In this document: positions 7,806 through 12,341 of the stretch, piece after piece
How the letters are laid out: every line of letters starts with the position of its first letter
How positions within the stretch are numbered: position 1 is the first letter of the stretch
Assembly: GCA_035591015.1 (NCBI GenBank)
Contig: JAXIUW010186515.1
Span: 1 to 12,341 of the forward strand
Length of the DNA: 12,341 bases
From: Cephalothrix simula
Lineage: Eukaryota > Nemertea > Palaeonemertea > Archinemertea > Cephalotrichidae
Reading direction: 5' to 3'
Position numbers and translations under genes: made by a program
The notes under the pieces: generated by a model
Databases searched by the model: none
What the model saw: only the letters and a program-made list of their open reading frames with translations
Told to the model about the DNA's origin: nothing

Positions 7806-8127
7806 CGATAAGCGACAACTGGTAAAAATGTAGGCTCTCGCTATAGCGTTTATTCTTAATCGATAAAATTTAGCTCAATCTATAACCGTTAGTCCGTTAC
7901 CGATAAAGAGTAAAAGTTAAGTGTCTAATCGATAAATGTTATCGATTAAAGACTGATCTATTTGAAAGCTAGTTTGGGCAGACTATTATTCAATTCAAAA
8001 TTTATTTAACGGTTCCGCATAGTCACAAGTCGATATTTCCGATAAAATATTCAGGAAAATATTCTTTTTAAAGCGATAACCGCTTCCGATAAATCATGAA
8101 CGATGAACATTAAGCTGTAATCGATAA
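7806..8127 (+). repeat. Cluster of CGATAA hexamers with a perfect hairpin
   Basis: CGATAA occurs eight times in the same orientation, at 7806, 7861, 7901, 7930, 8040, 8074, 8087 and 8122. It occurs once in reverse at about 7939. Well under one copy is expected by chance for this length and composition. TAATCGATAA (7926-7935) and TTATCGATTA (7939-7948) form a perfect 10-bp hairpin with a 3-base loop. Several copies extend to TTCCGATAA, which suggests a decayed short-period repeat. The alternative is a cluster of protein-binding sites downstream of profilin. Neither can be settled from the sequence. Confidence 0.55.
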
Positions 8128-8690
8128 CTAATTCTGGTAAAAAGCGATCCGGGTACAGACCACCTATGCATTTTTCATAAGCGCCCATACTAATCTAAAA
8201 ATTTGCCAAAAATCGGCAGTGGACTTTGCCAATCCTTTCACTACCCCTGGTACGTTTTTCAAAGGGGTTGACCGTCGATTTTATTCAAAATTTTTAATTT
8301 TGTGAAAAACGCCGATTTCACTGGTCAAGGTACATTCCTGATAAGCCGGAAGCATGGAATTTCGTTTCCCTGATAATACGGATTCATTACACAAATTTTA
8401 ATAATTTTAAAGCAATAATATCGTTCAAATATATTATATATCCTAAAGAATGCAGAAGAGATAATGTTTCTGTATCATCTTAAAACATACCATGACCCAA
8501 GGCAAGGCGGTGCATAAAACATTGCATATGAACCAAAGAAAGTAAAATGTGAGAAAAATCGCATTTTAAACAAGAAATAGCATAGATATATAAAAATAAT
8601 GAAATGTATCAATAATAATTACCTTTTCCTCAAATATATATGCATTCCCATGGCTATCGCACTGCTATGCTTAAGAAATGAAAAACTTAC
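8128..8690. other. Intergenic, no gene seen
   Basis: No convincing coding frame, RNA gene or long repeat was recognised. The part 8160-8360 is somewhat less A+T-rich than its surroundings but has stops in all frames. Confidence 0.5.
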
Positions 8691-8845
8691 TTCATGAAAA
8701 TCCAAAACCACAGTTTATCGCTGGTAATGTGGATGCATAACTGTTATAAACGATTTTTTGATTCCCAGGTAATAGTACGGATGGCTTCTCTGTTACGCCG
8801 GATGCATTGCACATTGTATACTTGTAGAAGGCTGATCTCGCCGCA
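8691..8845 (-). other. Possible exon of an unidentified gene, minus strand
   Basis: On the minus strand a TTGCAG acceptor ends at 8846 and a full GTAAGT donor follows 8691, bounding 155 bases that are visibly richer in G+C than the flanks. One frame stays open from the acceptor almost to the donor and gives a balanced-looking peptide containing NASGVTEKPSVLLPGNQ. It ends with TGA one base before the donor, so as coding sequence it would have to be the end of a protein with the last intron in the 3' UTR. The acceptor's pyrimidine tract is poor. I do not recognise the peptide. Overlapping open frames on the plus strand (8694-8945) and another minus frame exist, so chance is a real alternative. 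Confidence 0.22.
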
Positions 8846-9113
8846 CTGCAAGTTTCGTAAATTATTTTTTGTGTGGAATAAACATGCAGTCGGCAGTTCA
8901 CATATTTGTTTCCAGTTAGACTCCATAGGAAGTATTGTAACTTAAAATATGAAGTATACATAATGAAATTTCAAGGTACTTAAGTAAAAACTGGAAATAG
9001 GTAAAATTTAATTAGGAAAATATGGTCAATTCAATGGTTGTTTGCGATACGTTGGCGATATTGTATTTATTGCCGAAAAATATATAAATTTTCTACGGTA
9101 ATTTATTTAATTA
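8846..9113. other. Intergenic, A+T-rich, nothing recognised
   Basis: There is no independent coding, RNA or repeat signal between the possible minus-strand exon and the large foldback element. Confidence 0.45.
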
Positions 9114-9504
9114 TATTTTTGTAAAATTAAAAACAATCGATGTACATTGCGCAAAAAAGAAAAAAGTTCCTTCACCTTGCATGTATTTAAAATTAAATTT
9201 TCCAAAAAAATAACTCGATTTTCAAAAATTCTTAAAAAATTAAAATTACATGCGGTTTTCGGTATATGGGACTTTCATTTCCATTCTTTAACATGATTGT
9301 GTCACTGATGGTTAGAAAAAAAATATCAGCTGCAGAAAAATCATGAGGCTTGCAAAAAAATGTTAATTTTTTTCAATTAACTTTGATCTAAGTTGCCCTC
9401 ATACGACCCCTCTTTTGTAGATGCATCATGTTCTGGGTCTTATTGTTAGTCAGTATTCAGCTTTGCAAGCATGGAACTATCCATCACCTACTGATAAGGT
9501 TAGA

Positions 9505-10000
9505 TAGGAAGTTGCGGCTGCATCCTGCCTCATCTTGCTTATCCTTGTGAATCCTTAGAATCTGAATTTCTGGATGTCGTGTCGGAAGCATGACAAAAGC
9601 TATCCAACAAGTTCTTAAAATGTTGTAGCTTCATCACACCTCATCTTGCTTATCTTTGTGATGGACTGATTTTAAATCACCAATTTTCGTTCCGTTTTTA
9701 CGCTAAAAATCATATTAGGGGCCAGAGACAACGGCATAAATGGGATAATAAGAATATTTCACTGCATCCTACCTCATCCTCATTATCTTTGTGATGGAAC
9801 GGCTCAAAATCCCCGAATTTTACTTTTTTTTCATTAGAAATCATATCAGAGTTCAGAGACAAAAACATTAAAGGGATAATAAGGATGTTGCACTTAAATG
9901 CTACTTCATCCTGATTAACATTGTGATCTCATTTTACCATTTTTCGCTAAAAATCGTTTGAAAGGCCAGAGACAAAAGCATTAAAGGGATAATATGGATG
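9505..10000 (-). repeat. Left-arm tandem array of the foldback element (about four units)
   Basis: Unit landmarks in the CATC-CT-CTCATC block fall near 9521, 9632, 9765 and 9898, giving steps of 111, 133 and 133 bases. AGAGAC landmarks fall at 9724, 9855 and 9968. The two leftmost units are the most diverged. The array is the inverted counterpart of the one in the right arm. Confidence 0.75.
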
Positions 10001-10005
10001 TTGCA

Positions 10006-10385
10006 CAGCTTTTTGTCTCTGGCCCCTGTTATGATTTTTAGCTAAAATCAGTAAAATTCGGTGATTTACAGCCATTCCATCACAACGATAATCAGGATGA
10101 ATTAGGATGCAAGTGCAACATCTTTATTATCCCTTTAATATTTTTGTCTCTGGCCCCTGATATGATTTCTAACGAAAAAAACACGGTAGAATTAGGTTAT
10201 TTTGAGCCATTTCATCACAAAGATATTGAGGATGAGGTAAGATCCTTATTATCCCATTAATGCCTTTGTCTCTGGCCCCTGATATAATTTTGAGCGAAAA
10301 AACGGTAAAATTAATTGATTCGGAACCATTCCATCACAAGGATAAACAGGATGAAGTAGGATGCAAGTGCAACATCTTTATTATT
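10006..10385 (+). repeat. Right-arm tandem array of the foldback element (about three units)
   Basis: GTCTCTGGCCCCTG landmarks begin at 10015, 10146 and 10268, giving steps of 131 and 122 bases. Each unit continues with TATGATTT-like, GGTAAAATT-like, CCATTCCATCACAA and AGGATG blocks. The third unit ends near ATCTTTATTATT at about 10385. The small plus-strand frame 10260-10466 merely reads through it and is not a gene. Confidence 0.75.
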
Positions 10386-10638
10386 TATAGAAATTCACAA
10401 TTAAAACATAGAAATTTTAAGTTTAATTTATTTGACGTTTCGCCCGTCAATCATTTTAAAGAATGAAAATGAAAATTTAGTATACCAAAAACTGCATATA
10501 ATCGTAATTTTATACGAATTTTTGAAAACTGAGTATTATTTGAAAAATTTCATTTGAAATACAATCAAGAATGCTTGATACAATGTAAGGTGAAAGAACT
10601 TTTTTGCGCAGTGTATTGTTTTTGATTTTACAAAAATA

Positions 10639-11067
10639 CGCCACATGATGGATGACGAATTTGCTATATGGTGAAACAAAAGCTATGATAGGAACCATGC
10701 TGATTTTTAATGAGCTACCATTTTGAAATTTGACCTATACTAACTCGGACCTATGACGTCACCTAGCGGCGTGAATATTGACAAATCAAAAAATTCCTAT
10801 TAGAGTGCATTACAAATACTACATGACTTTTCAAAAGTCAAGTCCATAACGTAACTCCACCCCCTCCGGTCAATTATAGGTATGGTTTTGGGACATAATT
10901 GAGAAAAATACTATTCTAATTGACCAATCGAATTTGTCCTTACATAGACATTTATTATGTGTCTGAACATAATTGAAGGTCAATCGATCACAAGAGTGAG
11001 TCCTGTTCATGTTGTCAATATTTAAAGAAATTAAGTTCAAAGCAATTGAATCAGTAATCACCAAAAA
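10639..11067. other. Intergenic, with one short inverted repeat
   Basis: GGTCAATTA at 10868-10876 and its exact complement TAATTGACC at 10917-10924 flank a 40-base spacer, with weaker pairing inside (TAG-GTAT against ATACTA). A full TGACGTCA palindrome sits at 10754-10761. The minus-strand frames at 10510-10698 and 10870-11064 lack any recognisable protein feature and are taken as chance. Confidence 0.5.
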
Positions 11068-11308
11068 ATGGATCTCTCTGTGTCGTCTACTTTAAGCGCT
11101 TTTGATAGTTTTTTGAACTTATCTGAAGACTTTTATGGGCATGACTTCAATGAAAGATCTGGCACTTACAAAAAGAGTTTTAGAACATGATTTAGAACAT
11201 GAATTGTTCGGTGAACAATCTGCATTAAACCATGAAATCAAGGATGTTTTTACGGAGCTCCAAAACCAGCATCATAAGTTCTGGAGGCTAGCCGGATTCA
11301 CGCCCTGA
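11068..11308 (+). pseudogene. Two overlapping short frames, possible small or decayed gene
   Basis: An ATG at 11068 in a favourable context (A at -3, G at +4) opens a 40-codon frame ending at 11190. Its product starts MDLSVSSTLSAFDSFLNLSE. A second frame, shifted by one base, runs 11135-11308 for 57 codons and encodes a charged, probably helical peptide with Glu/His/Leu-rich spacing. An exact 12-base tandem duplication (11179-11190 and 11191-11202) lies in the overlap. AATAAA at 11462-11467 could be a polyadenylation signal. Both peptides have more protein-like composition than the surrounding frames, which would fit one small frame broken by a one-base shift. I do not recognise a family. Chance remains quite possible. 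Confidence 0.22.
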
Positions 11309-11733
11309 TAAAATCTACCAGGAAATTGAGAATAGTAGAAACGGCAGTACCTTAACGGATTAAAAAACAGCTTACTTATGACTATCATAATGGTTGCGCC
11401 AGTACCCATATCTTATGCGGTTTTAAGCTTTATGTGTCACTGAAATTGTCGTGGGAAAAACAATAAATAAACTTTGTTTTATAGTGGAACTGTATTTTCC
11501 GCGTCATAAGAGAAGAATGGGAATTAATTTTCGTGAGCAGTATGTGATCTTAATATCATGTACTGACCCGATTTTCATTTGTGTCGCAGTCATTGTTGAG
11601 GTCATTGTCATGTATACTACGTGACATTTTAATAGTAAAACTTGATTTAACACAAGAATTGACACGACTCACCCGATTTGAAAATTCCCGGTATTGACCT
11701 GTTCAGTAACGCATACATATAAAGTCAAGGTAT
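11309..11733. other. Intergenic, nothing recognised beyond an AATAAA
   Basis: Apart from the AATAAA at 11462-11467 there is no coding frame, RNA gene or long repeat that I can support. Confidence 0.45.
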
Positions 11734-11806
11734 GACACCATGGCCGAGGGGTATTGACGTTTGACGTTAAAACCGAAGATCCCTAGTTCGAGCCTCATAG
11801 AACCAG
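11734..11806 (+). mobile_element. tRNA-derived remnant (SINE-like head)
   Basis: TGGCCGAGGGG (11741-11751) fits the pol III A box and AGTTCGAGCCT (11785-11795) fits the B box. Taking 11734 as tRNA position 1, the A box starts at position 8 and the TTC of the B box falls at positions 54-56, exactly as in a standard 73-base tRNA. The acceptor stem (GACACCA against AGAACCA) and T stem do not pair, so this is not a working tRNA. It is best read as a decayed tRNA-derived repeat or tRNA pseudogene. No poly(A) or simple-repeat tail was recognised downstream. Confidence 0.45.
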
Positions 11807-12341
11807 GAACTTTCAGTTTTTCGTAATTTTGTCATTTTATTAAAAATCATTTTAACTTGATTATTTTAAGTAAATCGGTATTTTTGAAACCACCATTATA
11901 ATGAAAAGAACATTTCAAAGGGGGGCCCATTGTTTTTATCGGGGAAATTCTTATTCAAGTTGATTTTTGGGTAACTCTAACTGATTTTTTCAGGAGGAGC
12001 TGGGGTTGCTCACAAATATTAATTTTTCTAAAAAAGGCGCAAGCAAAAAATCTTAGATACCCTTTTTGACGTATTTTTGTATTTGACTCCAACATTTTTA
12101 AATTTTAAATTTTTAAATTGATGAACAAAAATTCCTTTAAAAAATCTAAAAAAAACTTTATTTTGCTTAATTTTGCTTGTAAGACTAAGAATAATAAGTT
12201 AGTAAAAAATAAGTTCTCCGGGGTTTTGTTCAAAAAAATTAATCACAAATTAACCCTTTTCACTTTTAAAAAAGACGGAAGAACTGACTGAAATTTGAAA
12301 TTTTTGAAACCCCAACTTCAGTTGATACGACCTCGTGAAGC
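11807..12341. other. Intergenic, A+T-rich, nothing recognised
   Basis: The stretch is dominated by A/T runs, including a TTTTTAAATTT-type stretch at about 12090-12120. A TTTTTTCAG acceptor-like sequence at about 11986-11994 is followed by stops in the frames checked, so no exon is called. The stretch runs to the window edge. Confidence 0.45.

Larger units (their letters stand above)
9114..10638. mobile_element. Large foldback element with tandem-repeat arms
   Basis: The element is bounded by inverted termini TATTTTTGTAAAATTAAAAA at 9114 and its near reverse complement ending at 10638. The outer arms (about 9114-9310 and 10455-10638) pair over roughly 190 bases, sharing TGCGCAAAAAAG, TTCACCTT and TCATTTCCATTCTTTAA-type blocks. 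Inside them each arm consists of tandem units of 111-133 bases: about four in the left arm (9505-10000) and about three, inverted, in the right (10006-10385). Each unit carries GTCTCTGGCCCCTG, or its complement, and a CATCCT/AGGATG block. GGCCAGAGACAAAAGC (9964-9979) and GCTTTTTGTCTCTGGCC (10008-10024) face each other across the centre. A left-only segment (about 9310-9505) has no partner. No transposase frame is present and no clear target duplication was seen. Confidence 0.8.

Noticed and set aside
8694-8945. 83-codon plus-strand frame opposite the possible minus-strand exon
   Set aside because: Composition (many Cys, His, Arg, Met) is that expected of an antisense reading, and no acceptor/donor pair fits it well.
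10260-10466. 68-codon plus-strand frame
   Set aside because: It reads through the last tandem unit of the foldback element's right arm.
10510-11064. Two minus-strand frames of 62 and 64 codons
   Set aside because: Both are A+T-biased frames with no protein features; the first lies partly in the terminal arm of the foldback element.

Overview
The window looks like ordinary, A+T-rich (roughly two-thirds A+T by eye) nuclear DNA from an invertebrate animal. The only confidently recognised gene is a profilin (6820-7242, + strand). From memory, its protein most resembles sea-urchin profilins, both in length (140 aa) and in its N-terminal, central and C-terminal blocks. An echinoderm or closely related deuterostome is therefore the best guess. 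I cannot assign class or species from this window.

The profilin coding region is one uninterrupted exon. A good 3' splice site lies 11 bases before the ATG, so at least one intron probably sits in the 5' untranslated region and the first exon lies further upstream or outside the window. The rest of the window has no gene I can name. Two weak coding candidates are listed: a possible minus-strand exon at 8691-8845, and two overlapping short frames at 11068-11308.

Most of the non-genic DNA is repeat-derived, and inverted repeats dominate. From left to right these are: a 112-bp TA-flanked MITE-like unit (1130-1241); a perfect 10-bp hairpin (1731-1760); a ~390-bp hairpin element with a CRE-palindrome core (about 1826-2211); a degenerate tandem repeat (about 2735-3345); two related foldback elements (about 4090-4824 and 5017-5623) with a tRNA-like unit between them; a ~45-bp inverted pair (6168-6210 and 6685-6730) beside the profilin exon; a cluster of CGATAA hexamers around a perfect 10-bp hairpin (7806-8127); a 1.5-kb foldback element whose arms are built of ~110-133-bp tandem units (9114-10638); and a second tRNA-like remnant (11734-11806).

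There is no operon-like organisation and no sign of a multi-gene system. The profilin gene is the only unit with an inferable function. The most unusual part of the window is its density of long foldback (inverted-repeat) elements with no visible transposase. This resembles in architecture the foldback families known from Drosophila (FB) and sea urchin (TU), although I cannot show that the sequences are related to them.
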